A DNA stretch of 64,000 nucleotides from Chlamydiales bacterium (lineage in GTDB: Bacteria; Chlamydiota; Chlamydiia; Chlamydiales; Rhabdochlamydiaceae). The stretch is from positions 1 to 64,000 of the forward strand of contig JACPOL010000008.1 in the NCBI GenBank assembly GCA_016185065.1, given 5' to 3'. How positions within the stretch are numbered: position 1 is the first letter of the stretch; each line of letters starts with the position of its first letter. Made by a program: the position numbers and the translations under genes. Positions 1 to 8,720 of the stretch are shown here, in pieces. The notes under the pieces were generated by a model. It did not search any database and was not told the DNA's origin. It saw only the letters and a program-made list of their open reading frames with translations.

Positions 1-107
1 GGCGACCCGGCGCCGCTTTTCTCAACATCGGCTTTGGCGATGTTTCTCAAAAAGAGATCGCCAGGTCGATCTCGAGAAAAGCGGCGCCGGGTCGCCGCAC
101 TCCAAAA
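1..107. repeat. Dispersed inverted repeat (copy 1, left end cut by window)
   Basis: Copy 1 of a palindromic element found at six places in this window. The arms read GGCGACCCGGCGCCGCTTTT and its reverse complement, and the right end is GCACTCCA plus an A run. The matching TTTTGGAGTGC of the left end lies outside the window. Two smaller hairpins sit inside. No open reading frame of its own is credible. It lies upstream of the aminopeptidase gene at 201. Confidence 0.85.
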
Positions 108-200
108 AAGAGGCCTCTCTCATCGTTTGATCAAATACAATATGAGGATGACAAGAGGGTGTAAATCTGGTATTTTTGCTCTTTCTCTAGAGGGGCAATT

Positions 201-1097
201 ATGAACGAAAAGTACAAACAAGATTTTTTACATGCGGGCAAACTTGCTGGGCAGGTGCGCGCGTATGGTAAGTCTTTGATTACGCCTGGTGCCAGCTACA
301 ACGAGGTGATCAGAAAGGTAAACGCGAAGATCATCGAGCTTGGCGCCATTCCTGCATTTCCTCCGCAGATCGCTTTAAATGATGTTGCAGCCCACTACCT
401 GCCGCAGCCAGACGAGGATATCCTCTTTTCAGATCAGCTGGTTAAGCTGGATGTCGGCATCTGCTACAACGGGGCGATCGGCGACTGTGCCGGGAGTATC
501 GACCTCTCAGGGAAGTATCAGAATATTATCGACGCGGCTGAGAAGGCCCTTCTTGCAGCTGAAAAGAGCATTAAGGTCGGTATGCCCGTGCGCGCAATCG
601 GTAAGATCATTCAAGAGACGATCTCCTCTTTCGGACTCTCTCCTGTTAAAAACCTCGCAGGCCACGGCCTTGGCTACTACAAGGTTCACACGCCTCCCAT
701 GATCCCCAACTACGACGATAGATCAACCGCTGTGATAAAGCCTGGCATGACGTTCGCTGTGGAGCCTTTTGCGACGAATGGAAAGGGTTTAATCTACGAC
801 GCGGGTAATCCCACTATTTTTTCTCAAATTAAGAACCGATCGCCGCGGTCGGCCGTTGCTCAACAGCTTTTTGCGAAGATCAACACCTTTAAAGGGCTTC
901 CTTTTGCACTGCACGATCTCGTGCTGGAAAAGCTTACACTTGCAGAGGTGAGGGCCGCAGTAAAAGAGCTTTTAAACGAAGAGATCATTGCAGGCTACGC
1001 CCCTCTTGTAGAAGAGGAGCATGGAATGGTGGCTCAAGCTGAGAACTCAATTCTCGTCGACGAGAAGGGTCAAGTCTCCATCACAACGCGGATCTGA
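201..1097 (+). CDS. map: Type II (archaeal-type) methionine aminopeptidase
   Basis: This cytoplasmic metalloprotease removes the initiator methionine from new proteins. The 298-residue length and sequence fit the archaeal type II branch of the M24 'pita-bread' family and not the usual bacterial type I enzyme. The five metal ligands can be placed by eye: D84 (KLDVG), D95 (IGDCAG), H155 (GHGLG), E188 (VEPF) and E281 (QAENS); substrate-side histidines are H65 and H163. A stretch after E188 carries the roughly 60-residue insertion that separates type II from type I. The ATG at 201 has a GAGGGG ribosome site six bases upstream. The stop is followed at once by the methyltransferase start, so the two are probably co-transcribed. 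Family call is secure; whether it replaces or supplements a type I enzyme elsewhere in the genome cannot be seen here. Confidence 0.9.
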   Translation: MNEKYKQDFLHAGKLAGQVRAYGKSLITPGASYNEVIRKVNAKIIELGAIPAFPPQIALNDVAAHYLPQPDEDILFSDQLVKLDVGICYNGAIGDCAGSIDLSGKYQNIIDAAEKALLAAEKSIKVGMPVRAIGKIIQETISSFGLSPVKNLAGHGLGYYKVHTPPMIPNYDDRSTAVIKPGMTFAVEPFATNGKGLIYDAGNPTIFSQIKNRSPRSAVAQQLFAKINTFKGLPFALHDLVLEKLTLAEVRAAVKELLNEEIIAGYAPLVEEEHGMVAQAENSILVDEKGQVSITTRI

Positions 1098-1100
1098 TTG

Positions 1101-2405
1101 ATGGAAATAGAAACGCTAGTCGAACTCACCGTGGAGCGTCTGGGGATCAATGGCGAGGGTGTTGCGCGCCTGGATGGCTACACGATCTTCGTCGATGGAG
1201 CGCTTCCCGGAGAGAAGGTGAAGGCTAGATTCTACGAGAAGCGGAAGAGCTTTGGGCGAGCTAAAATTGTACAGATTCTGGAGCGCTCGCCACACCGAAT
1301 CAAGCCGATCTGCCCTCTCTTTGGCCGCTGCGGTGGGTGCCAGCTCATGCACTTGGACTATGCTGAACAGCTCAAGATGAAGCGACAGAAGGTGGTCGAT
1401 GCGCTCGAGCGGATTGGAAAGATCTTCGATATCGACGTGTGCGATTGCAGCCCCTCTCCACAGCCCCTTGCCTACCGCAATAAGATTCAGCTGCCTCTTG
1501 TTGATGGCCGTCTTGGACTCTATGCACGGAGCACACACGATCTAATTGAGATCGATGGCTGCTTTATTCACTGCGCGCTCGGTGAGAGGATTTTTAAGGG
1601 GATCCGCCGGATGATCACCTGCTCTTCTGCAGCTTCGGAGATTAGACACGTCATCATTAAAACAGCTGTCCACACCGAGCAGGCGCTCGTCATTCTCGTC
1701 ACCATGGGAAGAGCCTCTGCACCTTTGAAGCAGCTAGCTAGCGAGATTCTGAAGTTTGCTCCTGAAATTAAAGGCGTCGTGCAGAACATCAATCCCGCTG
1801 AAGGGAATGTCATTCTAGGAGAAGAGTTTGTCACGCTTGCAGGAGAGGGGTGGATAGAAGAGAGGCTTGCGGATCTCTCTTTCATCGTCTCTCCAGCCTC
1901 CTTTTTTCAGGTCAATCCCGCTCAAGCCGAACGCCTCTACCAGCAGGTGATCGATTTTGCAGACTTAAAAGGGGATGAGAGAGTTCTGGATGCCTACTGC
2001 GGAGTGGGCACGCTCTCTCTCGTGCTCGCGAAGCAGGCAAAAGAGGTCATTGGGGTAGAGTCTGTTGCTGAGGCTGTATCCGATGCTGTGAAGAATGCAG
2101 AGAGAAACGGGATCTCAAATGCTAGGTTTGTCTGTGACCAGGCGGAAAATTTTATCGCCACACTTAAAGAGATCGATCTTGCCATTCTCAATCCACCGAG
2201 AAAAGGATGCGAGGCTAGCCTGTTGCAGAAGCTGCTAGAGTTAAAGCCCAAACGCGTGATCTACGTCTCCTGCGATCCAGCAACGCTTGCAAGAGATCTT
2301 CAGCTCCTCTCCTCGGGTGGATATCAGATCGAAACTGTTCAACCCTTCGACATGTTCCCGCAGACCGCTCACGTCGAATCTGTCGTCTCTTTGCGGTACT
2401 CGTGA
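1101..2405 (+). CDS. TrmA/RlmD-family RNA (uracil-5-)-methyltransferase
   Basis: SAM-dependent enzyme that makes 5-methyluridine in rRNA or tRNA. The N-terminal 55 residues look like a TRAM RNA-binding domain (VERLGINGEGVAR). A CPLFGRCGGC cluster near residue 72 supplies iron-sulfur cysteines. The C-terminal Rossmann domain shows the SAM loop VLDAYCGVGTLSL, the NPPRKG motif and the catalytic-cysteine motif YVSCDPATLARDL. Length (434 aa) is normal for RumA/RlmD-type enzymes; which uridine is modified cannot be told from sequence alone. The reading frame opens with TTG at 1098, directly after the upstream stop, followed by ATG at 1101; I prefer the ATG. The last 37 bases overlap the convergent glycosidase gene tail to tail. 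Confidence 0.9.
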   Translation: MEIETLVELTVERLGINGEGVARLDGYTIFVDGALPGEKVKARFYEKRKSFGRAKIVQILERSPHRIKPICPLFGRCGGCQLMHLDYAEQLKMKRQKVVDALERIGKIFDIDVCDCSPSPQPLAYRNKIQLPLVDGRLGLYARSTHDLIEIDGCFIHCALGERIFKGIRRMITCSSAASEIRHVIIKTAVHTEQALVILVTMGRASAPLKQLASEILKFAPEIKGVVQNINPAEGNVILGEEFVTLAGEGWIEERLADLSFIVSPASFFQVNPAQAERLYQQVIDFADLKGDERVLDAYCGVGTLSLVLAKQAKEVIGVESVAEAVSDAVKNAERNGISNARFVCDQAENFIATLKEIDLAILNPPRKGCEASLLQKLLELKPKRVIYVSCDPATLARDLQLLSSGGYQIETVQPFDMFPQTAHVESVVSLRYS

Positions 2406-5041
2406 ATGAGATTGGCGACGAGGCCGCTCCAGCCAGTCTGGTGTGAGGCACCGAGGCCTTGGCCGGTTTCGGCATGGAAGAACTCGAAGAACTGCACGTG
2501 ATCGGTAAAATGGGGGTCTTGCATGAAAGGGAAGCTGCTTCCAAGAAATGGGCGGACTCCTGCGGAGTTCTTTGTAAAGAGCGAGATCATCCTATCTGCG
2601 AAGTAGTTTGAGATCTCTCCGATTCTTACAGGCCTCTCCTCTCCAACCTTTATCTGCACCTCATCTTTGTAGACTTTTGCATAGGTCTTAAGCGACTGGA
2701 TCAGCAGGTAGCTAGTGGGGAACCAGATCGGCCCGCGCCAGTTGGAGTTACCCCCTTTAAGCTTATGCAGCGACTCTCCCGGTTCATACGAGACCTGCTT
2801 GTCTTTGTAGAAGAAGGGGTGGGCTTCATGGAATTTTGAGAGGCTGCGCAGTCCAAACTCGGAACGGAACTCTTGCGGGTTCCAGACGTAACTCAGGATG
2901 CTTTTAAGCTGCTGGCGATTGACCAGTGTGAGCAGGTAGCTCTTTTTACTCTCCTCTCCATCGAAGGGAATAGCACAGTCCTTGGAGAGTATGGGGCGGT
3001 TTTGGAGGAACCAGAGAAAGTCGCGCTTAAACTCTGGAAACTCTTCGAGCTCCTCTTCTGTAATCGTCTCAACTGCAAAGAGGGGAATGAGGCCCACAAG
3101 CGAGCGCACTCTAAACTTGGCGAAGTGGCCATCCGGAAAGGAGAGGACATCGTAGAAGAAGCCATCTTTTTCGCTCCAGAGCTCGTAGTGCTGGTTGCCC
3201 CGCTTTTTCATCGCATGGGCGATGTAGACAAAGTGCTGGAAGAATTTGGTCGCCATCGCCTCGTAGGTCTTATCCTCTTTCGAGAGCTCAAGAGCAATGC
3301 GCATGAGGTTTAGACAGAAGAGCGCCATCCATCCCGTTCCATCGGACTGGCGGAGCTTAGCCTCACCCTCAGGGCCGATCGAACGGTCGACGATCGTGAT
3401 GTTATCCAGACCTAAAAATCCGCCTTCAAAGACGTTGAGTCCCGAGCTGTCCACTCGGTTTACCCACCAGGCGAAGTTCATAATCAGCTTTAGGAAGCAC
3501 TTCTTGAGGAAGTCTCGATCTTCTACGCCATCTTTATCTCTTTGCATCTGGTAGAGGCGGAGTGCAACCCAGCTCTGAATCGGCGGGTTGAGATCGGAGA
3601 ACTCCCACTCGTAGGCGGGGATCGCTCCATTCGGATGCTGAAACTGATCGAAGAGAAGCAGCCAGAGCTGCTCTTTGGCAAACTCGATGTCGATGAGAGC
3701 GAAACTTAAAGATTGTAGCGCCAGATCCCACGCGGCAAACCAGGGGTACTCCCACTTGTCTGGCATCGAGAGGATACGCATCGAGTTGAGATGGTTCCAA
3801 TGGACGTTGCGTATGTTCTTGCGAGACTCTGGAGGTGGGTGTTTGGAGTTGTCGCCCTCTAGCCAGCGGTTCACATCGAAGAGGTAGATCTGTTTGCTCC
3901 AGAGCATGCCAGCAAGGGCCGTGCGCTGGATCATCTTCTCTTCGGCGGTAGCGTTTTTAGGGTGGACCGTCTCGTAGAATGCGTCTGCCTCCTTCCTTCG
4001 CTGTGCAACGATCTCTTCAACTTCGGAGAGGGGGCTCTGCTGAGGTGCATCGCAGAGTCTAAGATGCAGAACGATCGATTTTTTCGGAGGGATCGCTTCA
4101 AAGAAGTAGTGGAAGCAAGCTTTGGTTCCCTGCATCTCGGGATTCACCGTATCTTGTCCGTGGATCACCGCTTGATGGAAGCCATCTTTATAGAAGCGCT
4201 GATTGGAAGAGGCGTTCTCATTGTTGGTAAAGAGAGGCTTTCCTCCAGGAGAGGCGTAGAGATAGCGCTTGCCCAGGCGGTAATCAAACGCGAGCGTCGG
4301 TGGAGAGAGCGTCTGAGCGTCGTCGGCAATTAAACAGTGGGCATGGTGGGGGTCTTTTGAGATTACAGGCTCCGGCAGCCTCTCATCCTCCCAGCCCCAA
4401 CGGTTGCGGAACCAGAGCTGTGGGAGGATGTGGAGCAGAGCGGGCTCGTTTCCACGGTTGATGATTTCGATGCGGATACAAGTGTCGTCAGGAGAGGCTT
4501 TTGCATATTCGATGAAGATATCGAAGTAGCGGCCCTCTGCGAAGACCCCCGTATCTACCAGCTCATACTCGTGCTCGTTAGTGCTTCTTTGAGCATTCAC
4601 CTCTTTCAACTGCTGATAGGGGAATTCGCTCTGCGGGTACTTGTAGAGATACTTCATGTAGGAGTGGGTCGGAGTGCCATCCAGATAGTAGTAGCACTCT
4701 TTAACATCCTCTCCATGATTTCCCTGAAGGGAGGCGAGGCCGAAGAGCCTCTCTTTTAGAATGGGATCTTTTCCATTCCAGAATGCGGGTGAGAAGACGA
4801 GCGTCTGATACCTGTCGCACCAGCCCGCAATGCCATCTTCGCCCCAGCGGTAGACTCTCTTGTGAGAATCTTCAAAGGGAAAGTAGGCCCAAGCGTCTCC
4901 ATTCCAGCTATAATCCTCGCGGACAGTTCCCCACGCGCGTTCGGAGACGTAAGGCCCCCACTTATGCCAAGTGGGCACCTCGCTTAAGGACCTCTCCTCA
5001 ATTCTTAGCTGCTCTGGATTGTGAGTGGATTTTTTCTTCAT
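2369..5041 (-). CDS. GH63/MGH1-like glycoside hydrolase
   Basis: An 890-residue cytoplasmic protein without a signal peptide. The N-terminus (WGPYVSERAWGTVREDYS, then YRWGEDGIAGWCD) and the C-terminal (alpha/alpha)6-barrel region (NWRGPIWFPTSYLLIQSL, then HAETGQGLGASHQTGWSGL) match bacterial proteins of the GH63 / mannosylglycerate-hydrolase-like type annotated as glucosidases. Such enzymes cleave alpha-glucosyl or mannosyl bonds in oligosaccharides or compatible solutes; the true substrate is unknown. It is the third minus-strand gene after the two hypothetical genes at 7120-5083, 41 bases downstream of the nearer one. A perfect hairpin covers its ribosome site (see 5042-5067). Its 3' end overlaps the upstream methyltransferase gene by 37 bases on the opposite strand. 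Confidence 0.8.
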   Translation of the reverse strand: MKKKSTHNPEQLRIEERSLSEVPTWHKWGPYVSERAWGTVREDYSWNGDAWAYFPFEDSHKRVYRWGEDGIAGWCDRYQTLVFSPAFWNGKDPILKERLFGLASLQGNHGEDVKECYYYLDGTPTHSYMKYLYKYPQSEFPYQQLKEVNAQRSTNEHEYELVDTGVFAEGRYFDIFIEYAKASPDDTCIRIEIINRGNEPALLHILPQLWFRNRWGWEDERLPEPVISKDPHHAHCLIADDAQTLSPPTLAFDYRLGKRYLYASPGGKPLFTNNENASSNQRFYKDGFHQAVIHGQDTVNPEMQGTKACFHYFFEAIPPKKSIVLHLRLCDAPQQSPLSEVEEIVAQRRKEADAFYETVHPKNATAEEKMIQRTALAGMLWSKQIYLFDVNRWLEGDNSKHPPPESRKNIRNVHWNHLNSMRILSMPDKWEYPWFAAWDLALQSLSFALIDIEFAKEQLWLLLFDQFQHPNGAIPAYEWEFSDLNPPIQSWVALRLYQMQRDKDGVEDRDFLKKCFLKLIMNFAWWVNRVDSSGLNVFEGGFLGLDNITIVDRSIGPEGEAKLRQSDGTGWMALFCLNLMRIALELSKEDKTYEAMATKFFQHFVYIAHAMKKRGNQHYELWSEKDGFFYDVLSFPDGHFAKFRVRSLVGLIPLFAVETITEEELEEFPEFKRDFLWFLQNRPILSKDCAIPFDGEESKKSYLLTLVNRQQLKSILSYVWNPQEFRSEFGLRSLSKFHEAHPFFYKDKQVSYEPGESLHKLKGGNSNWRGPIWFPTSYLLIQSLKTYAKVYKDEVQIKVGEERPVRIGEISNYFADRMISLFTKNSAGVRPFLGSSFPFMQDPHFTDHVQFFEFFHAETGQGLGASHQTGWSGLVANLIHEYRKETTDST

Positions 5042-5067
5042 CTCTCCTCCTTTTAGAAGGAGGAGAG
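5042..5067 (-). promoter_or_regulatory. Perfect hairpin masking the ribosome binding site of the GH63-like gene
   Basis: On the minus strand CTCTCCTCCTT and AAGGAGGAGAG form an 11-bp perfect stem with a four-base loop (CTAA). The 3' arm contains the whole AAGGAGG ribosome site and touches the ATG at 5041. No T run follows on the minus strand, so it is not a terminator for the gene above. A structure like this would block translation unless melted or displaced. The sequence fact is certain; the regulatory meaning is inference. Confidence 0.6.
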
Positions 5068-5082
5068 TATTTTTGCAATCTT

Positions 5083-6042
5083 CTATCTCGAGAGTAGAGA
5101 GATGTGTATTCTTGCAAGCTTTGCGACTTCAGCGTTCGCTGCATCTATGAATCTTCTTACATCGTCAATTCGACGAGTTAGACGCGAGAGCTTCTGATCA
5201 AACTGTTGTTCCATGTGCTCTATAAACAATCTTTTTGTTTTCTGTACTCGGCCATAAGCTTCTCTGAACGTTTTTTTAGTTACCTGCACCGTCGCAAGTG
5301 CATTTAACTTCCTCTTTAAATCTAATTCAGCTTTTTTATCCGCCCAGAGGGAGACTCGCTCTAAGAATTGGTTTCTGTTACTGATAAGGGCGCTGCGTCT
5401 GCCAACTAATTTTCTTTCTAGCTTATAGGGTTTATAGACTTCTTTTATAAGCTCTAACACTCTTTTTTCTATGTCCTCAAACGTATCAATTACACAATAT
5501 GAGCAGCAGGGATGCTCGACTTCAGACGTTGGAGGATAGTAATAAAACGACACTCTCTTTGTTAGGGCTGCGAATCTCTCATCGCTTGAAACCTCGTTAT
5601 AGCGAACCATAAGCTTTCTACATTTTTCAACCGTCTCATCAAATAGTTTGCCTATGCTCTCAATATGCCGCTCAAGGCGAAGAGTTGGTTTTCCAAACTC
5701 TTCATCCATGCGCTGTTTAGCAAGCCTTGCATCATCGCATATAGCCGCTCTTCTACCTGGATATTTTGCAAGATCCTCTGCGGTTTTTAAATCTACTTCA
5801 AAGCTTCTCAAGCTTCTTTTTTCCTCAAGAAATTCGAGTCTCGCAATTAATTTTGCTCTTGTGCGCATCAACTGATAGCCACTTTTTTCCATCTCTAAGA
5901 TCTGCTCTTCAAGTTCATTGCAGTCGAACATGAGCGTAGGAGAGTCTGCTGGAGAGCCAGTTGAGGGCGACGTCTCCTCCGAAGGGATCGGAGAAGCAAA
6001 AGGCGTCGAAGATCCAGAACTAATGGGTGTGGTACTTGTCAT
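5083..6042 (-). CDS. Hypothetical coiled-coil protein
   Basis: I do not recognise this 319-residue protein. Residues 1-35 are a run of Ser, Thr and Pro with few charges, resembling the disordered start of type III secreted proteins. From about residue 38 onward the sequence is charged and heptad-like, with long predicted coiled coils (ILEMEKSGYQLMRTRAKLIARLEFLEEKR and later DQKLSRLTRRIDDVRRFIDAA are given here only as landmarks at about 48-76 and 281-301). A CCSYC cluster lies near residue 178. No transmembrane segment or signal peptide is visible. It follows the gene at 6062-7120 after 19 bases and is probably in the same transcript. A secreted effector is possible but unproven. Confidence 0.6.
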   Translation of the reverse strand: MTSTTPISSGSSTPFASPIPSEETSPSTGSPADSPTLMFDCNELEEQILEMEKSGYQLMRTRAKLIARLEFLEEKRSLRSFEVDLKTAEDLAKYPGRRAAICDDARLAKQRMDEEFGKPTLRLERHIESIGKLFDETVEKCRKLMVRYNEVSSDERFAALTKRVSFYYYPPTSEVEHPCCSYCVIDTFEDIEKRVLELIKEVYKPYKLERKLVGRRSALISNRNQFLERVSLWADKKAELDLKRKLNALATVQVTKKTFREAYGRVQKTKRLFIEHMEQQFDQKLSRLTRRIDDVRRFIDAANAEVAKLARIHISLLSR

Positions 6043-6061
6043 TGTTTTTTTCTAAATTATG

Positions 6062-7120
6062 TTAAGCAAAGACGTTTGTTTCTTTGATCTTGTTTCCTGA
6101 AAATTTGCCAATCTCTGCAATCTGCTTTTGAATTGCCTGGAGAGCCTCTTGCTGGGTTAAAAGCTTAAATTTGAGAGATCTAATCAAAGTAGCTGCGTCT
6201 TCTTTTCCCTTGAGACCGTACAAGATTTCCTCGGATGGTAGAAGTTGTCTTTCACCCGTTGCTACTTTTTCATAGTGCGCGATGCGCTCTTGAATAAGCT
6301 CTATATCTTTCTGCAGAGATACGCGGGTGGTAGTAAATGAACTCATAGCTATTTCGCTTCCTTCTGAAATCTTCTTTACTGTTGAAAAAGTCACTTTGCC
6401 CTTCTTAGTAGTCTTTGCTTTAGCAAGACTTAGAATTCCAGGTGCTACACGGCGTCTAGGGCGTATGATAGATGGCTGGCTGTAGGTGGTCTTGGGTGTA
6501 ACTGGAGATTCGGGCTGCACCTGTTCAGCAGGCTGCTCTACTGGATGCTCTAGCTTTTGTCTCTTCACTTTCGTGAATGCCGACTGCGCTTTTTGTGCGC
6601 GTGCAGGAAAAGAGGTGGCTTCTTCTCTCTGTCTTTTTCTAGAAGGCTTTGGAGCGGAAGTTTTTTCGCTTTTTTCAACTCTTTCCGGAGTCTTAAAAGT
6701 GTCTGCTACTGTTGCAGCTGCTGCAGGAGCTACAGGAGCCATCTGCACATTATCAGAACTCGGACGACTCTCTACCGGACTCGGCTGGCTCTCTACTGGA
6801 GAGAGTGGGGGTGTAATAACTAGAGGTCTCTGCTTAGCTGTGAAAATTTCAACTTCCGAACTATCTGCAAGAGACATCTTTTCAGCTCTTGCCGCTGCAA
6901 TGGTATATTTGTTCCATCTCTTTGCATTTTTTTCCGCTTCGATCTTTGCTAGCTTTGCATTATTGATCGCATCAAATAGAGAGCCTGCGCGCACCTCAGG
7001 TGATGGCTTTCCTACTTCTGTTAGTGCCTCTGCGCAGAACTCTTCGATAGGTGAGTAGCGAGCTGGAAGCGCTAAGCCGATGTTGCTAAAGGGTGATGAA
7101 GAATTAATTCTTGATGACAT
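6062..7120 (-). CDS. Hypothetical protein with Pro/Ser-rich middle and NLS-like basic clusters
   Basis: An unrecognised 352-residue protein. Residues 1-20 are Ser-rich. Residues 100-150 are Pro/Ser/Ala-rich with a short internal repeat (SPVES twice, 107-117). Three basic clusters follow: RKRQREE (161-167), KVKRQK (184-189) and RPRRR (220-224). The first two are about 20 residues apart, like a bipartite nuclear localisation signal. The C-terminal 90 residues form a likely coiled coil. There is no signal peptide or membrane segment. A good sigma-70-type promoter stands upstream (7160-7188) and GAGGT precedes the ATG. The gene leads a probable operon with the coiled-coil gene and perhaps the glycosidase. 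A host-nucleus effector is a reasonable guess only. Confidence 0.6.
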   Translation of the reverse strand: MSSRINSSSPFSNIGLALPARYSPIEEFCAEALTEVGKPSPEVRAGSLFDAINNAKLAKIEAEKNAKRWNKYTIAAARAEKMSLADSSEVEIFTAKQRPLVITPPLSPVESQPSPVESRPSSDNVQMAPVAPAAAATVADTFKTPERVEKSEKTSAPKPSRKRQREEATSFPARAQKAQSAFTKVKRQKLEHPVEQPAEQVQPESPVTPKTTYSQPSIIRPRRRVAPGILSLAKAKTTKKGKVTFSTVKKISEGSEIAMSSFTTTRVSLQKDIELIQERIAHYEKVATGERQLLPSEEILYGLKGKEDAATLIRSLKFKLLTQQEALQAIQKQIAEIGKFSGNKIKETNVFA

Positions 7121-7159
7121 TTGTTACCTCTGTTTTTAAATAAGCTGAAATTATCTTAA

Positions 7160-7188
7160 ATTATAAAAATCAAAACAATCGTAAACAA
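7160..7188 (-). promoter_or_regulatory. Promoter for the 6062-7120 gene
   Basis: Read on the minus strand: TTGTTT (-35, 7188-7183), 17-base spacer, TATAAT (-10, 7165-7160, perfect consensus). Predicted start near 7153 gives a leader of about 33 bases. The region is very A+T-rich and divergent from the promoter at 7248. Confidence 0.6.
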
Positions 7189-7247
7189 TTGTTAGTATAT
7201 AATTAAAATTTGTTGTGACTTCGCTAGTTTAATTTTAATTTGTATAT

Positions 7248-7276
7248 TTGACTTGTATTTGAAAATGTGAAATAAT
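7248..7276 (+). promoter_or_regulatory. Promoter reading straight into the ATG at 7284
   Basis: TTGACT (7248-7253), 17-base spacer, AATAAT (7271-7276). The expected transcription start, six or seven bases after the -10 box, falls on 7283-7284, the A of the ATG itself. The message would therefore have almost no leader. Confidence 0.55.
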
Positions 7277-7283
7277 CATTGTC

Positions 7284-8720
7284 ATGACAAACGGAATAAG
7301 TTCTTACATTACGAACCTGATTGAGAATAGCAGTGCGGTGGATGCTTGTGCAGACTTCTGCCTAGCGCCTCTGCATGGCCTGCTGGAGACAGTAAACGGT
7401 CCCAAGAGTGTGCGCGTCTTTAACGTCACACCTCAAGAGGTGAAAGAGGTAGCAGCCCCAGCAGCTGAAGACACCCTCTGGAAAGTTATAAAAGTTATTT
7501 TATTTTTCGTCTTTTTCATTCCCGGTACCCTGGTCGGCATCTGCCTCAAAGGCGCTGCCCAGTGCGATGATGCCGTCGCAGAGAAGAATGCGCTTCTCCG
7601 CAATCACTTTCACCGACAAGGAACAGAGGGGGCTCTCGGGAAGGTCTCTGAAAAAAATAATGAGTTGATACCTGGAATTACTGACGATCTAGTTGATAAC
7701 AAAATTTTTCTTTATCTTGCCCCTGAAGAGCTCGCTAAGTTGGAAGAGACTAGCAAGGTTTTCTGGCAGAAGATCCACTCTCCTCACGCCGTCGTTGTGG
7801 CCTATCGAGCAAATTTTAAAGGGCTGCCGGCTGTAGATGCTACCTCCACCCTACATACTCTCTCTCTCTCCTACAGAGACCATATTAGAAGGTTTAATTA
7901 TGACAAGGATCTCATAACGCTCTTTGGCGGAGCACATAATATCCTTCGTCTGCCTCTCTTTGCCATGGAAGTGGAAGATCCAACTCTTCCCAGAAGCGAG
8001 ATAGAGGCTTTCATTGAAGGAGAAGGTTTTGCTGCGCGTCCCTCTCTCTTCAGATTGCGATTAACAAAAGAGCGAGAGCCACGTGTAGAAGTCATCTTCG
8101 CAAAATACAGTTTATTTGTTCCGCAAGAGGAGCTTATCCCTGCGGATTGCGTGAAACAGACATGCTGCTGGCTAGACTACCGCCGATTATTAGAAAGCGA
8201 GGGCCACGGGTGGGCCATTCACGATATGTTGAAGCTGCATAAAGATGACAATCCGGAGTATCTCTCTCGCAGACGAGCCGCTGAAGGGTTATCTCTAGAA
8301 CAGTTAGCTGTTCGTCAGACATATAGTCTATTCAGCAACCTGGCTTTATCCTTCTTGAATGATGAAGAGAACGGGAAGAAGCTAAAAAAACTTCTAAGCG
8401 GAAGAGTGGTCGGGCTCTTCAATGGCGGGTGGGAGCGCTCTCCGCGCTACATTGCAGCCAGCGAGCGCCGTGATCTCTCATACGGTGGAAGAGTATTCAC
8501 AGACCTCCCAGCAGTTCTCGGAACCGTGAATCTCAGCTACTTCACCTCTAGATTTAAAGTAGTAACCAGACCCACTTTTTGGTTAGGCTCCGCTGACCCC
8601 GTTTTTGCCGCGGGTCCAAGCGGTAGCTTCCAAGACGTCCAGCAGCGCCTCAAAAGCGGAAATAAAGAGGTCACTATCCGCGACACCCAAGTCATCACAT
8701 TCGCTGAAAAGCCGTCATGA
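7284..8720 (+). CDS. F-box-like membrane-associated hypothetical protein
   Basis: A 478-residue lineage-specific protein. A hydrophobic segment near residues 66-90 (VILFFVFFIPGTLVGICLK) could anchor it in a membrane. Residues about 131-165 (DDLVDNKIFLYLAPEELAK, then an SKVFWQ segment) resemble an F-box, the motif by which eukaryotic adaptors bind SKP1; the rest has no domain I recognise. There is no ordinary signal peptide and no clear ribosome site: the promoter at 7248 seems to start the message at the ATG. Its stop overlaps the ATG of a truncated second copy (ATGA at 8717-8720), the same junction used in the gene array at 45553-59662. A secreted, host-directed role is likely by analogy but is inference. 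Confidence 0.65.
   Translation: MTNGISSYITNLIENSSAVDACADFCLAPLHGLLETVNGPKSVRVFNVTPQEVKEVAAPAAEDTLWKVIKVILFFVFFIPGTLVGICLKGAAQCDDAVAEKNALLRNHFHRQGTEGALGKVSEKNNELIPGITDDLVDNKIFLYLAPEELAKLEETSKVFWQKIHSPHAVVVAYRANFKGLPAVDATSTLHTLSLSYRDHIRRFNYDKDLITLFGGAHNILRLPLFAMEVEDPTLPRSEIEAFIEGEGFAARPSLFRLRLTKEREPRVEVIFAKYSLFVPQEELIPADCVKQTCCWLDYRRLLESEGHGWAIHDMLKLHKDDNPEYLSRRRAAEGLSLEQLAVRQTYSLFSNLALSFLNDEENGKKLKKLLSGRVVGLFNGGWERSPRYIAASERRDLSYGGRVFTDLPAVLGTVNLSYFTSRFKVVTRPTFWLGSADPVFAAGPSGSFQDVQQRLKSGNKEVTIRDTQVITFAEKPS

Noticed and set aside
2873..3313. Plus-strand frames opposite the GH63-like gene
   Set aside because: Shadow frames of a strongly coding minus-strand gene; no signal or motif.
5042..5067. 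Intrinsic terminator
   Set aside because: A T run follows only on the plus strand, where no gene ends; on the minus strand the stem runs straight into the glycosidase start codon.
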